64,000 bases of DNA from CAZEQD01 sp964514305 (GCA_964514305.1 CAZEQD010000004.1:1-64000), one strand, 5' to 3'; positions 7,869-17,727 are shown, counted from the stretch's first letter. Numbers and translations are program-made. The notes: generated by a model not told the origin, from the letters alone.

Positions 7869-8696
7869 ATGTGGTTTTTTAATTATTCATGGGGCAAAAT
7901 TTTTGAATTTATCTTTTTCCCCTTTCGCCATCTAAACCCTTGGTGGGGCATGATCTTCATCTCTTTACTTACTGGCCTTTTTATGCTGGCTGTCTTTAAA
8001 TATACTTCTAATCAAAAAGGAATTAGTCAAGTTAAAAATAAAATAAAAGCTCATTTACTTGAAATACGTCTATTTAAGGATAATTTTGCTCTCTCTCTTA
8101 AAGCTCAAGGCAACATCCTTCGCTATAACCTTAAATATATCAGCTATTCTTTTAAACCCATGCTGGTTATGATCATTCCTTTGATTTTAATTTTAATCCA
8201 ACTTAATCTCTGGTTTGGCTATCACTCCCTTGAACCAGGACAAAAAGCAATAGTCAAAGTGAAACTAAAAAAAGAATATAATCCTCTTGATTTAAAGTTA
8301 AAAATAGATCCATCACCAGGTTTTCGGGTTGACAGTCCTCCTTTAAGGATAGAAGAAGAAAAAGAAGTAAATTGGCGGATCCAAGCTAAAAAGAAAGGCA
8401 TCTATTCTTTGGTCATAAAAGTTGACAATCAAAGCTATCAAAAAAATGTAGCCATTAGCCAAAATTCATTAACTAAAATTTCCCCAGCCAAAGTTAATAA
8501 AAATTTTTGGGCAGAGTTGCTTTACCCTGGGGAACAACCTCTTTCTTCGGATTCTCCCCTGGAATCGATAGAAATAACCTATTCTTCCAAAAAAATGAAT
8601 CTTTTTGGCCTCCATCTCCACTGGCTTATTGTCTATTTTGTTTTGTCAATAATTTTTGGCTTCGGACTTAAAGGTTTTCTTAAGGTACAAATCTAA
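7869..8696 (+). CDS. Membrane protein resembling the EMC3/DUF106 (Oxa1-superfamily) type
   Basis: 275 residues with hydrophobic segments near 27-45, 98-118 and 252-270. The first two are joined by a basic amphipathic stretch ending SFKPMLVMIIPLILIL, which is the pattern of DUF106/EMC3 relatives of the Oxa1/YidC insertases. The part between the second and third helix (about 125-245) is a beta-rich, probably periplasmic domain of Ig-like composition. It stands alone between the repeat region and the aminotransferase. The insertase relationship is a weak inference; certain only is a three-helix membrane protein with one soluble domain. Confidence 0.5.
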   Translation: MWFFNYSWGKIFEFIFFPFRHLNPWWGMIFISLLTGLFMLAVFKYTSNQKGISQVKNKIKAHLLEIRLFKDNFALSLKAQGNILRYNLKYISYSFKPMLVMIIPLILILIQLNLWFGYHSLEPGQKAIVKVKLKKEYNPLDLKLKIDPSPGFRVDSPPLRIEEEKEVNWRIQAKKKGIYSLVIKVDNQSYQKNVAISQNSLTKISPAKVNKNFWAELLYPGEQPLSSDSPLESIEITYSSKKMNLFGLHLHWLIVYFVLSIIFGFGLKGFLKVQI

Positions 8697-8809
8697 TATA
8701 TGATTTAAGATTCCAAGCCAAATTAACTAAAATAAATATATTACTTTCTTATTAAAGGCCTCTATTAAGGCTTAAATTACAAAATCCTCAATACGAAAGG
8801 AAAAAAACA

Positions 8810-9934
8810 ATGAGAATTGAACCCTTCCAAATGGAACGTTGGCAATCGACCTGGGAAAATGTGGTTAATTACAACCTGGCAGAAAGCGGCGTCCATCCTC
8901 TCTCGCTCCAACAATTGTTATCTTTTTCAGATATTCATAGTCTTGGACACCTTTCCCTTGGATACACACAAACCAACGGCGATCCAAAACTGAGAGAAAA
9001 AATTGCAAAACTTTACCCAGGAGCCAATATCGAAAATATCTTAGTCACCACAGGTTCGGCCGAAGCCAATTTCCTTGTGATCTGGAGTTGTGTCGAGCCT
9101 GGAGATGAAGCGGTCTTCATGCTTCCTAATTATATGCAAATGTGGAGTCTTCTCCGTGCTTTCGGATCTAAGGTCAAGCCTTTTTACTTAAGAGAAGACT
9201 TAAATTGGAGTCCTGATCCAGCAGAACTGAAAAAAACAGTTAGCAAAAATACTAAATTAATAATAATCACCAATCCTAATAACCCAACGGGCAGTATCTT
9301 AAATCAAGAAGCTAGAGAAACCATTGTTAATCTAGCTGAATGGGCAGGTGCCTGGATTTTTGCTGATGAAGTCTACCGGGGGGCTGAATTAAATGGCCAG
9401 CTTACTCCCAGTTTTTGGGGTACCACTAAAAAAGTAGTAGCTACTAGTGGGCTTTCTAAAGCATACGGATTACCAGGTTTAAGAACAGGCTGGATTGTTG
9501 GCCCTGAGGATTTCATACAAAAAACATGGCCCTACCGTGATTACACTTCCATCTCTTCAAGCGCTGTCAGCCACTTCTTAGCTCAGATTGCCCTTACACC
9601 TGAAATAAGAGAAAAAATTCTGAAAAGAACAAGGGAAATTCTAAAGACAAACCTTCCTCATTTACAAAAGTGGCTGGCTCAACAAGATGGGCTGTTTAAT
9701 CTCGTCCCCCCTCAAGCTGGAGCAATTGCTTTTGCCAGCTGTAAGTTAAATATTGATTCTGTCCAGCTAGCGACCAGAGTACTTGAAGAAAAAAGTGTTC
9801 TTATTGAGCCAGGTGAGCATTTTGCTATGGGCAATCATCTTCGCTTCGGTTACGGTATGGAAGAAGAAGCTTTTCTTAAATCTTTGGCCCTAGTTTCAGA
9901 AGTCATTAATAATATCAAGAAAGAGTTAGCTTAA
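8810..9934 (+). CDS. Class I/II PLP-dependent aminotransferase
   Basis: 374 residues, fold type I aminotransferase, cytosolic. Visible landmarks: TTGSAEAN (phosphate-cup side), NPNNPTG (Asn contacts PLP), FADEVYRG (Asp to the pyridine nitrogen), SGLSKAYGLPGLRTGW (Schiff-base Lys within SKAYG) and LRFGYG (Arg for the substrate carboxylate). Length is typical. GAAAGGA lies 7-13 bases before ATG. It resembles aspartate/aromatic or capreomycidine-synthase-like aminotransferases; the amino acid used cannot be told. It is monocistronic and converges with the nitroreductase gene. Confidence 0.88.
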   Translation: MRIEPFQMERWQSTWENVVNYNLAESGVHPLSLQQLLSFSDIHSLGHLSLGYTQTNGDPKLREKIAKLYPGANIENILVTTGSAEANFLVIWSCVEPGDEAVFMLPNYMQMWSLLRAFGSKVKPFYLREDLNWSPDPAELKKTVSKNTKLIIITNPNNPTGSILNQEARETIVNLAEWAGAWIFADEVYRGAELNGQLTPSFWGTTKKVVATSGLSKAYGLPGLRTGWIVGPEDFIQKTWPYRDYTSISSSAVSHFLAQIALTPEIREKILKRTREILKTNLPHLQKWLAQQDGLFNLVPPQAGAIAFASCKLNIDSVQLATRVLEEKSVLIEPGEHFAMGNHLRFGYGMEEEAFLKSLALVSEVINNIKKELA

Positions 9935-9950
9935 CGATACAATTTTCTTA

Positions 9951-10508
9951 TTATCCAATTCTATTAAACCAAGCAATTTGGTCGAGGCTTTTCCTCTTTT
10001 TTGCTTTGAGCGGCCTTTTTTCATAATAGCCCATAGCTAAGAGAGATACTATTTTATATTTCCTTGGTATTTTAAAAAATTTTCTGGCCTTGCGGATACT
10101 AAACCAGCCAACCCAGCAGGTTCCCAGGCCTAATTCTTCTGCCTGGAGAACAATATGTTCACCGGCGATACCAACATCAATTAAATAATAGTGAACATTC
10201 TGAATTTGCTTTCCTATTCTATTGGCCACAATATCCAATCTAGCCATAATTAAGATTAAGACTGGAGCTTGGGCTGCAAATTTGGAGAAATAATAAATGC
10301 CTGAAAAAACTTCTTCAGCAAAAGCTTCTTTCAATTGAGGATCATCAATAACTAAAAACCTCCAGGGCTGAACATTTTCGGCTGAAGGAGCTAGGCGAGC
10401 AGCCTCAAGGCAAGTTATTATCTTTTTTCTTTCTACTGGCTTGCCTAAATAACGCCTAATACTTCTCCTCTTCTGGACAAGTTGTCTGAATGAAAGTTTA
10501 TTTTCCAT
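9951..10508 (-). CDS. Nitroreductase-family FMN oxidoreductase
   Basis: 185 residues. N-terminal RRSIRRYLGKPV is the FMN-phosphate-binding motif, followed by EAARLAPSAENVQPW and FLVIDD. The middle has GIAGEHIVLQAEELGLGTCWVGWF and the C-terminal part LLAMGYYEKRP. These are the standard nitroreductase-fold landmarks. Members reduce nitro compounds, quinones or flavins with NAD(P)H. It converges with the aminotransferase gene (16-base gap). Confidence 0.88.
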   Translation of the reverse strand: MENKLSFRQLVQKRRSIRRYLGKPVERKKIITCLEAARLAPSAENVQPWRFLVIDDPQLKEAFAEEVFSGIYYFSKFAAQAPVLILIMARLDIVANRIGKQIQNVHYYLIDVGIAGEHIVLQAEELGLGTCWVGWFSIRKARKFFKIPRKYKIVSLLAMGYYEKRPLKAKKRKSLDQIAWFNRIG

Positions 10509-10632
10509 TTTACAATCTAATTTTCATCCTATTTATATGAATCAATCACATAAAAATTTCAACTGATTTTTTAAATAATATACCCTATATTTTCATGATA
10601 ATTAAGAAGATAAATTGCAGGCATGAAAGGCA

Positions 10633-10708
10633 AAGTCGATTTTCCCTCGGCCAAGCCCATAAGGGTGAGTGGGAGACCTTGTCAAGACTGGAGGGAAACC
10701 GACGACTT
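10633..10708. repeat. Structured intergenic repeat family 'R', copy E
   Basis: The arms AAGTCG (10633-10638) and TTTCCCTC (10641-10648) pair with GAGGGAAA (10691-10698) and CGACTT (10703-10708). They enclose a core beginning AAGCCCATAAGGG that aligns with copies at 13940, 39133 and 63739. It lies in the 362-base gap between the nitroreductase and M1 peptidase genes. Similar GC-rich sequence continues to about 10795. Strand of any transcript unknown. Confidence 0.6.
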
Positions 10709-10870
10709 AAAAGCCGTTTCCTTTGAATATGAGACAGCCCAGAAATGAGGATAATCCCTTAAGATAATGGACCACAGCCGGCCGACTAGCACCATATTTC
10801 CTAGAAATTTCTCGTTGCCAAAAAAGAATATGTTTATAATAATAGGAAAAAGAAAAGCGAAGGAGGAAAA

Positions 10871-12853
10871 ATGATCAGAAAAATATTTGTTTTAAGCCAG
10901 ATTATTTTTTCCTTTTCCATTTTACCGCAACTTCTGGCAGGTATTACTCTCTGCTCTCAAGTTGCTAATTATACTATGGATGTTCATCTTGACCCTGAAA
11001 ATAATTTAATAATGGGTAAAGAACTTCTTGTCTGGACAAACAGCACTCAATTTCCGGCTCCAGAACTCTGGTTTCATCTATACTGGAATGCTTTTCAGAA
11101 TAACAAGAGCACTTTCCTAAAGGAAGCAAGAGAAAGGACAAATGTAGCTGACTTTAAAAAAGACGATTGGGGATACTGTCGCATCCAATCCATAAAAATC
11201 GTTCAAAATTCTTATTTTGAAGATTATGATCTAACACCTTGGCTAGAATTCCGCCATCCTGACGATAATAATCTTTATGATCAAACAGTGTTTTCAGTGG
11301 CTTTGCCTCATCCCTTAGAACCCGGTCAAACAATTTCCATAGCCATTGATTTCAAATCAAAAATTCCCCGGCCCATTTCCCGGACAGGTGTCTGGAAAGA
11401 TTATTATTTTATTGCCCAATGGTTTCCTAAAATTGGAGTCTTCGAACATGGTCAATGGAACTGTCATCAGTATCATGCCCACAGTGAATATTTCGCCGAT
11501 TACGGAACCTATGATGTTAAAATTAGACTACCTTCTTCTTTTATAGTAGGAGCAACTGGAGAACATCGAGAAAAAATTAACAATGGAGATGGCACAATCA
11601 CTCACCATTTTTTCCAAGACAGTGTCCATGATTTTGCCTGGACAGCCAGCCCCCGTTTTCTTGAATACAAAGAAAACTATGAATTTTCTCCAGGAAAATC
11701 GACTGAAATTACTCTCCTCCTTCAACCTCACCATAAGCATCTTAAACAAAGATACTTAATGGCTTTAAAGAATGCCCTTAAATATTGTAGCCTTTTTTAT
11801 GGGGATTACCCTTACTCGACTATTACCTGCGTTGATCCAGCTTATAACAGCCGCTCTGGAGGCATGGAATACCCGACATTTTTCTCAGCTGGTGCTTATT
11901 TTCTTAGCAAAAAAGGTATCCCCAGGCCAGAGGGAGTTACCATTCACGAATTTGGACACAATTACTTTTACGGCTTAGTCGGAAGCAATGAATTTGAAAA
12001 TCCCTGGATGGATGAGGGTTTCACTTCATTCTTGGACAGCCAGGTCTATTATGCAGCCTATGGTCAGCCTCTCTATTACAAAATGTACTTTGGTTTTCCG
12101 GTAATCTTTAAAGAAGTCAAAATACCTATTGAAGCAGAGGGGATCTCCCGCCATCGCCTAACTTATAATCTTGATAATATGCAACGCTTTGCCTGGCAGT
12201 TTTTATCAGGTGAGAGCTACGGAGCTAACTCCTATGCTAAAGCAGAGCTTATGCTGCGCACTCTTCAAAGATACATGGGTAAGGAGAACTTCTCTCAGAT
12301 GATTAAAGCCTATAGCCAACGATTCTGGTTCAAACATCCTCGGCCAGAAGACTTTATTAATACTGTTTCTGAATTTGCCCGTCAGGATATGAGCTGGTTT
12401 CTGGATCAATTTATATACGGCTCAGAAAAACTTGACTACGCTCTAGCAAATCTTAGCTGGCACTTACCATCTCAACCCCGGGGTTGGTTTGAGGGAAAAT
12501 ATAGAGATGGCAATATAAACCCCTCACAGCTCTCTATCTTCGAATCTGAAGTTGTAGTTCGCCGCCTAGGAGGGGTTAAAGTGCCTGTTGACATTCTAGT
12601 CGTTTTTGAAGATGGCCAGAAAGTCAGAAAGAAATGGGATGGACAATACCGTTGGAAAAGGTTTTCTTTTAAATATCCCTACAAGGTGAAGAAGGCAGTA
12701 GTTGATCCTGATTTCAAGCTGGTCATGGACATCAACCGGACCAACAACAGTCGCCTGAGAAAAGCCAATCTTTTAGCTCCCTGGAAATGGATGTCAAATT
12801 GGTTAATTTGGCTTCAACATGCCTTAGAAGTATTCACCATTTTTGGCGGCTAA
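10871..12853 (+). CDS. M1-family zinc metallopeptidase (aminopeptidase N-like), secreted
   Basis: 660 residues beginning with a signal peptide (hydrophobic residues about 6-23). An N-terminal beta domain precedes the gluzincin core: substrate motif GGMEYPTFF near 335, zinc motif HEFGH at 359-363, and the third ligand Glu in NPWMDEGFTSF about 20 residues later. It cleaves N-terminal residues from peptides in the periplasm or outside. The spacing HEFGHN-x18-E is normal for M1. A strong AAGGAGG lies before ATG, and a TATAAT box sits at 10835-10840. The next gene follows after 20 bases and is probably co-transcribed. Confidence 0.9.
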   Translation: MIRKIFVLSQIIFSFSILPQLLAGITLCSQVANYTMDVHLDPENNLIMGKELLVWTNSTQFPAPELWFHLYWNAFQNNKSTFLKEARERTNVADFKKDDWGYCRIQSIKIVQNSYFEDYDLTPWLEFRHPDDNNLYDQTVFSVALPHPLEPGQTISIAIDFKSKIPRPISRTGVWKDYYFIAQWFPKIGVFEHGQWNCHQYHAHSEYFADYGTYDVKIRLPSSFIVGATGEHREKINNGDGTITHHFFQDSVHDFAWTASPRFLEYKENYEFSPGKSTEITLLLQPHHKHLKQRYLMALKNALKYCSLFYGDYPYSTITCVDPAYNSRSGGMEYPTFFSAGAYFLSKKGIPRPEGVTIHEFGHNYFYGLVGSNEFENPWMDEGFTSFLDSQVYYAAYGQPLYYKMYFGFPVIFKEVKIPIEAEGISRHRLTYNLDNMQRFAWQFLSGESYGANSYAKAELMLRTLQRYMGKENFSQMIKAYSQRFWFKHPRPEDFINTVSEFARQDMSWFLDQFIYGSEKLDYALANLSWHLPSQPRGWFEGKYRDGNINPSQLSIFESEVVVRRLGGVKVPVDILVVFEDGQKVRKKWDGQYRWKRFSFKYPYKVKKAVVDPDFKLVMDINRTNNSRLRKANLLAPWKWMSNWLIWLQHALEVFTIFGG

Positions 12854-12873
12854 GCATACTAAGGAGATAAAAG

Positions 12874-13815
12874 ATGAAAGTATTTATAAATTTCAAAAAA
12901 GGGTTCCAGGCATCCAGCCAAACATTCAAAATGATCTTCATGCTTTTCCTGATAAATTTTTTCATATCTTTAATTCTAGGTTTTCCTATGTTAGGCACTC
13001 TTAAGTCTTCCTTGGGTTCTAGCATAGCTGGGGAAAAGATGGCCAAAGGCTTTGATTATTTATGGTGGCAGGAATTCAGAGATGAAAGTCAGGGTTTGGC
13101 TCTTACTTTCAGGCCTTCAATTATCAATCAAGGGGCAATTTTGGACAATGTTGAATATTTAGTAGAAATGCGTTTCTTCCAGCTTCCCTTAGCTGTTCTT
13201 ATTTTAATACTAATTTATATAGTCATTCATACTTTTCTGGCGGGCGGACTTCTGGCTATTTTTAATCAAGACGAGATTAAATTCACCTTAAAAAAATTTT
13301 TCGGAGGGGCGGGACAATATTTTTTTAGATTTCTGCTGTTAATGGCCATCTCCTGGGTATTTTTTCTGGCTATCGGATTCTTTTTGAACAAAGGCTTTAA
13401 CTCCCTCATAAGCAGAATTGCAGCCAAATCTTTAACTGAAATTCAACCTTTTTATGCTGGTCTCCTTTTTAAAGGTGTAATTTTATTTCTACTGTTATTT
13501 ACCCACATGGTATTTGATTATGCCCGCATCAAAATCGTAGTTGAAGATAGCAAAAATGTTTTGACCTCAGCTCTAAAATCCTTTGGATTTGTGGCCAAAC
13601 ATTTAGGATCAACCTTAGGTCTTTATTTTATCTTGATCGGTTTATCTATAGTAACTGCTATTCTTTATATAGCTTTAAAAAGCTTAATTCCCCAGGCAAA
13701 CTTAGCCCCAGTAGCCATCGCTTTTTTAATTCAACAGGCTTTTATTTTGGCCATTATCTGGCTTAGGTGCTGGCTCTATTCTTCTCAATTGGAACTTTAT
13801 AGATATTTAAAATAA
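12874..13815 (+). CDS. Polytopic membrane protein of unknown function
   Basis: 313 residues with about six hydrophobic helices: near 22-42, 108-132, 152-172, 194-214, 246-266 and 276-296. A large soluble loop (about 45-105) follows the first helix. AAGGAGAT precedes ATG. It starts 20 bases after the M1 peptidase gene. I do not recognise a family; the layout vaguely resembles DUF4013-like integral membrane proteins. No catalytic motif is visible. Confidence 0.75.
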   Translation: MKVFINFKKGFQASSQTFKMIFMLFLINFFISLILGFPMLGTLKSSLGSSIAGEKMAKGFDYLWWQEFRDESQGLALTFRPSIINQGAILDNVEYLVEMRFFQLPLAVLILILIYIVIHTFLAGGLLAIFNQDEIKFTLKKFFGGAGQYFFRFLLLMAISWVFFLAIGFFLNKGFNSLISRIAAKSLTEIQPFYAGLLFKGVILFLLLFTHMVFDYARIKIVVEDSKNVLTSALKSFGFVAKHLGSTLGLYFILIGLSIVTAILYIALKSLIPQANLAPVAIAFLIQQAFILAIIWLRCWLYSSQLELYRYLK

Positions 13816-13939
13816 TAATTGAAGATTGGTAATTAACTTGGATTATTCATAAAAAATGCCGATGTTTTATTTGGAATTTTACATAGATATGAACAAATCA
13901 AAATTATTCAGCCAATTCTACGAAGAATGCTTATAACTA

Positions 13940-14010
13940 GTTGCTGTCCAGCCGAATCCCATAGTGATGGGCATGGGGGTCTTTGGCGATAACGGATGGG
14001 AATCGACGTT
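13940..14010. repeat. Structured intergenic repeat family 'R', copy D
   Basis: The core ATCCCATAGTGATGGG, GGTCTTTGGCGA aligns closely with copy A (39188-39220) and copy B. The following CGGATGGGAATCG resembles the right arm of the other copies, but the left arm is degenerate. It lies upstream of the promoter at 14080 in the 324-base gap before the lipoprotein gene, so it is not part of that gene's leader. Confidence 0.6.
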
Positions 14011-14079
14011 TTTAAAGAAGACTCCTCTAAGTATTGGATATTACTGGAATAAAAATGCTTCGCTAAGCTGAAAATTTAT

Positions 14080-14108
14080 TTGCTCTCTTATATTCTTTTT
14101 GATATAGT
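14080..14108 (+). promoter_or_regulatory. Sigma-70-type promoter of the lipoprotein gene
   Basis: TTGCTC (14080-14085), a 17-base spacer and TATAGT (14103-14108). Predicted start is near 14115, about 25 bases before the ATG at 14140. This rules out the upstream in-frame start at 14080. Confidence 0.55.
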
Positions 14109-14139
14109 CTCCATAAGACAAAACAATCGAGGAGGTCTA

Positions 14140-15117
14140 ATGAAAAAACTATCAACAATCACTATTATTTTAGCCTTAATTTTCTTCTCCTTTGTCTCCT
14201 GTGGAAAAAAAGTTACAGCCCCTAAAGCGGGCTCGGCTTCAGCCAATGATATGCTTAACTTTGTTCCTGTCGAGGCAAAAGGCGTTATCATGATTGATTT
14301 TCATCGAGCCATGTCGACCGAAATAGCCAGAAAAGCCATTGAGGAAGATAAAAATTACAAGAAATACCAGGAGTTTGTCAATAAAACAGGAATTGACCCT
14401 CAAAAAGATGTCTACTTTGTGACTGTGGCCGTAACTGAAGCCATGGAAAAAGGCAAAACCAAAGGTTCAGCTATTATCAACTTAAAATACAACAAGGAAA
14501 ATCTTCTTTCTTTAATAAAACAACAAGAAGGAAAATTAACAGAAGAAGATTATAATGGCTTCACCATTTATTCATCAAAAAAAGAAGATGAAGGAGGCTG
14601 TTTTTCATTTCTGGACGATTCCAATGCAGTGGTGGGAAATGAAGCTGGCGTGAAATCGGTGATTGATGTTCTCTTGAAAAAGAAAGACAACGTTTTTAAG
14701 AATCAAGCCCTTTCTTCTTTGATGGCCAAAACTAACAAAGAAGCCATGCTCTGGGGGGCCTTTATCATCTCTCCTCAAGCCATTGAAAAAATTACTTCCC
14801 AAAATCCAATGCTCAGTAATCTCAAAGCTGTTGATGCTGCTATCCTTTATTTTGATTATCAAAACAAAAATATTATGGCTGAAATAAAAGTAATGAGCAG
14901 CGATGAACAGAAAAATCAGCAGATTGCCGACCTTCTTAACGGAGTCAAAGCTATGGGAGGAATGGCTGCTGCCAAGAAGCCTGAAATAGGTGAATTTATC
15001 AATAAAATCGAGATTTCTTCAGCTCCTGATCATGTCAAAGTTTATGCTAAAATTCCAGAAGAGCTGATAAATAAGCTCAAAGAGATGAAGGCCACTGAAA
15101 AAAAGACATCTGACTAG
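14140..15117 (+). CDS. Predicted lipoprotein of unknown function
   Basis: 326 residues from the ATG at 14140, which has a strong GAGGAGG 5-11 bases upstream. The open frame reaches back to 14080, but the promoter lies there. The N-terminus MKKLSTITIILALIFF ends in the lipobox FVSC, so Cys would be lipidated. The mature protein is alpha/beta with 'FVPVEAKGVIMIDFHRAM' near its start and repeated units reminiscent of DUF3352-type surface proteins. Its stop is one base from the end of the convergent ABC permease gene. Confidence 0.75.
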   Translation: MKKLSTITIILALIFFSFVSCGKKVTAPKAGSASANDMLNFVPVEAKGVIMIDFHRAMSTEIARKAIEEDKNYKKYQEFVNKTGIDPQKDVYFVTVAVTEAMEKGKTKGSAIINLKYNKENLLSLIKQQEGKLTEEDYNGFTIYSSKKEDEGGCFSFLDDSNAVVGNEAGVKSVIDVLLKKKDNVFKNQALSSLMAKTNKEAMLWGAFIISPQAIEKITSQNPMLSNLKAVDAAILYFDYQNKNIMAEIKVMSSDEQKNQQIADLLNGVKAMGGMAAAKKPEIGEFINKIEISSAPDHVKVYAKIPEELINKLKEMKATEKKTSD

Positions 15118-15118
15118 T

Positions 15119-15931
15119 TTAATCTTCTAAAATATATTCTTTAATAGAAAATATCAAACAGGCCAATCCCAAAAAAATAACTGTAAGGAGGAAAAGAGTA
15201 GTTACCGCTACCAAAGGCGGAGTAGGCTCCAAGCGAAAAAGAAGAAAAGAAAATCTGCCTCCTGTTGGCACATGAAGAAGGGACTTGAGATAATGAACGA
15301 TAGCCAACCTTTGAGTTGATCCCGGAAAATATTGAATTACATTTTCCCAGCCAAAGCTAAAAATCAAGCCAAAAAGGATGGACTTTTTTAAAAATGTCCC
15401 AATAAAAGTAAAGAGAGCCGAATAACAAATCAATCCTATGAGGAGAACCCCCATATATTTTAATAAAATTTTGTATAAGGCAAGCTCATCAAGGTAATCA
15501 ACATTTAAAATTAAAAACGAGAGAACCAGTCCAACCACAGTCATTAAAACAACTAGAAAGGTATAAGCCATATATTTGCTCAAAATAATTGCTGATTTGG
15601 AGATGGGTCTGGTCGTCAAGTAAGTAATAGTTTTGCCTTCTATCTCTTCCGAACAGACCGAAGTCCCAAAAAATAAAGCCAGAATAAGAATAAGAAATTG
15701 AAGATAAAAAACCATAATCATACTGGAAAAAACAGAAATGCCCTCAATATGGCTTCTCCCTGAAGAAAGATGAATGAATTTTATGGCCAAAGACATAAGG
15801 ACCGGAAGAAAGCTTATTACATAAAAGACTCTTGTCTTGCGTGATCTTCGACCGACAAAAAAGAAAAAAGAAAAAAGACTCCCCAGAGAATTAAAAAACA
15901 AAGATTGGCTTCTACCTTTTCCTTTGCTCAT
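15119..15931 (-). CDS. ABC-2 type transporter permease (second exporter)
   Basis: 270 residues, six predicted membrane helices. The motif CSEEIEGKTITYLTTRPISKSAIILSKY is the conserved ABC-2/NatB-like permease signature. It is the last gene of a four-gene ABC operon read leftwards (ATPase, permease, ATPase, permease) and starts 3 bases after its ATPase gene. The first 30 residues are polar, with a serine/glycine-rich start and LFFNSLGSL. The substrate cannot be inferred. Confidence 0.8.
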   Translation of the reverse strand: MSKGKGRSQSLFFNSLGSLFSFFFFVGRRSRKTRVFYVISFLPVLMSLAIKFIHLSSGRSHIEGISVFSSMIMVFYLQFLILILALFFGTSVCSEEIEGKTITYLTTRPISKSAIILSKYMAYTFLVVLMTVVGLVLSFLILNVDYLDELALYKILLKYMGVLLIGLICYSALFTFIGTFLKKSILFGLIFSFGWENVIQYFPGSTQRLAIVHYLKSLLHVPTGGRFSFLLFRLEPTPPLVAVTTLFLLTVIFLGLACLIFSIKEYILED

Positions 15932-15934
15932 TTT

Positions 15935-16861
15935 CTATTTTCCTACCAGATAATCAAAAACAGCCTGAAGATTATCATCAGGAGAAGTAATTTCCTTAAT
16001 TTCGATATTCTCTTTCAAAAATAAAGAAGGAAGAAGACTGAAGAGCTTATCTCTATTGTTAGTTTCAACCAGAAGAGAATCTGGACTTTGGCCAAAATTG
16101 ATCTTTAAGACATAATCTTGGTCGATAATTCTGGAGGCCAGCAAACGGGGTTGATTACATTTGATAGAAATTATATGGGGATGAGTATCTATTAAATCAC
16201 GGATGTAATGGATATCACCTTGAGCAAAAATTTTGCCTTGATGAATAAGAATAATTTTTTTGGTCATAGCTTCAATTTCAGGTAGAACGTGGCTGGAAAC
16301 AATGACTGTTTTCCCTTCTTTGGCATATGATTTTATGAGTTTGATAATCTTCCTTCGGCCTAATGGATCCAAGCCATTAAGAGGCTCGTCAAGAATCATG
16401 ATTTGGGGTTGATGGCCAATAGCCTGGGCTAACTTTAACCTTTGCCGCATTCCCCGGCTATAGGATCTGATGACTCTATTTTTATCCTCTACTAATTCTA
16501 CAATTTCTAAAGTTTCTTCAGCTTTTCTTTCTGCTTCTGTCTTTGAAAATTGTTGAAGTCTAAGCATGAAAATCAAAAATTCCCGTCCAGTCAATTCTTC
16601 ATAAAAAGAATCTTGCTCTGGGCAATAACCAATTTTTGAGAAAAGAGAATAATTATTCCTAACCTTTTGACCCTCAATAATAACCTGACCTATATTGGCT
16701 TTTATTTGCCCTGTTATTAATTTTAGAAAAGTGGATTTGCCGGCGCCGTTGGGCCCTAATAATCCTGTAATGCCTGGCTCAACTTTAAGAGAAACATCAC
16801 TTAAACCAAGAACATTACCATACCATTTAGAAAGATGGCGAGTTTCAATTACCGGCTTCAT
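15935..16861 (-). CDS. ABC transporter ATP-binding protein (second exporter)
   Basis: 308 residues. Walker A GPNGAGKST is at 36-44, the signature YSRGMRQRLKLAQ lies near 138, Walker B IMILDEPLNGLDP follows, and the switch histidine is in VSSHVLPEIE. The signature reads SRGMR instead of the canonical SGGxx, one substitution at the first Gly. A C-terminal domain of about 90 residues follows, as in CcmA/NatA-like ATPases. Start and upstream stop overlap by 4 bases with the neighbouring permease gene, so the genes are translationally coupled. Confidence 0.9.
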   Translation of the reverse strand: MKPVIETRHLSKWYGNVLGLSDVSLKVEPGITGLLGPNGAGKSTFLKLITGQIKANIGQVIIEGQKVRNNYSLFSKIGYCPEQDSFYEELTGREFLIFMLRLQQFSKTEAERKAEETLEIVELVEDKNRVIRSYSRGMRQRLKLAQAIGHQPQIMILDEPLNGLDPLGRRKIIKLIKSYAKEGKTVIVSSHVLPEIEAMTKKIILIHQGKIFAQGDIHYIRDLIDTHPHIISIKCNQPRLLASRIIDQDYVLKINFGQSPDSLLVETNNRDKLFSLLPSLFLKENIEIKEITSPDDNLQAVFDYLVGK

Positions 16862-17727
16862 TTTATAATTTCCACCTCTTTAATTCGCTTCTTTAAGATA
16901 TATCCGGCCAAAACAGTTAATAGGATTAAAATCAAGAAAGAATATAGCCAAGAAAAATTATAGGGAGTTTTCTGGATAAAAAGAAATGAGCCTACTTGCT
17001 GTAAATTGCATTTTAAAGAAAGAAGAGCAAAATAAGGATTTTTAAAAATTCCATAAAAAATACCAAACAATATATCTGAAAAGATATAAACACCAAAAAT
17101 AAAAATAGCCACATATCTTCTATTCTTACTCAAAGCAGAAAGAGATAAGGTATAAACAGCAAAAAATCCAGTCACAAAAAATGAGTAGCCTATAATAGCC
17201 AAAGGAAGCCAAGGATATTTGACTAAAAAACTAAAACTTCCAGAAAAAATAAGCTTCATAATCAAAAGGAAAAGACCTGGAATAAGGGTCAGAACAAAAA
17301 GAAAAAAAGCAATGACTGACATTTTGCCCAAGAAGTAGTCACCTTTTCTGAGGGGACGAGAAAAATAAAGCTGCAATGAATTATATTTAAGGTCGTCTGA
17401 AATAAGTCCGGCTCCACAAAAGATTAAAATCATCACTATAATAAAAAGTAAAAGATCATTGGTAAAATAAGATTTGAAATAGAGAGGATTTATTTGAAGG
17501 AATTCAGCCTGGCCTTTAATCATGAATTTAAAATCTTCTAACCTTTCAGATATATAAATCCCAGCTAAATAGACCAAGGTTGGAGTCAAGGAACCAAAGA
17601 ATAATAATTTAAAAAATTTTTTTCTAAAAGTTAATTTTATCCCCCATTTAGTGATTGGCATCCATGGAAATTTATTTTCTCTTAACTTTCCCTGCCAATG
17701 GCTGTAACCCTTTTCCCGAATGGTCAT
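16858..17727 (-). CDS. ABC-2 type transporter permease (first exporter)
   Basis: 289 residues with about six hydrophobic helices. The motif GLISDDLKYNSLQLYFSRPL, followed by GDYFLGK, is the ABC-2 permease signature. An N-terminal cytosolic stretch of about 35 residues precedes helix 1. It overlaps both ATPase genes by 1-4 bases, tying the two exporters into one transcript. Confidence 0.82.
   Translation of the reverse strand: MTIREKGYSHWQGKLRENKFPWMPITKWGIKLTFRKKFFKLLFFGSLTPTLVYLAGIYISERLEDFKFMIKGQAEFLQINPLYFKSYFTNDLLLFIIVMILIFCGAGLISDDLKYNSLQLYFSRPLRKGDYFLGKMSVIAFFLFVLTLIPGLFLLIMKLIFSGSFSFLVKYPWLPLAIIGYSFFVTGFFAVYTLSLSALSKNRRYVAIFIFGVYIFSDILFGIFYGIFKNPYFALLSLKCNLQQVGSFLFIQKTPYNFSWLYSFLILILLTVLAGYILKKRIKEVEIIK

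Noticed and set aside
10610..10800. Riboswitch or RNase P/tmRNA candidate upstream of the M1 peptidase gene
   Set aside because: GC-rich and structured, but lacks the conserved boxes of RNase P, tmRNA, SAM, glycine, cobalamin or c-di-GMP-I RNAs as I remember them; its core instead aligns with the dispersed R elements.
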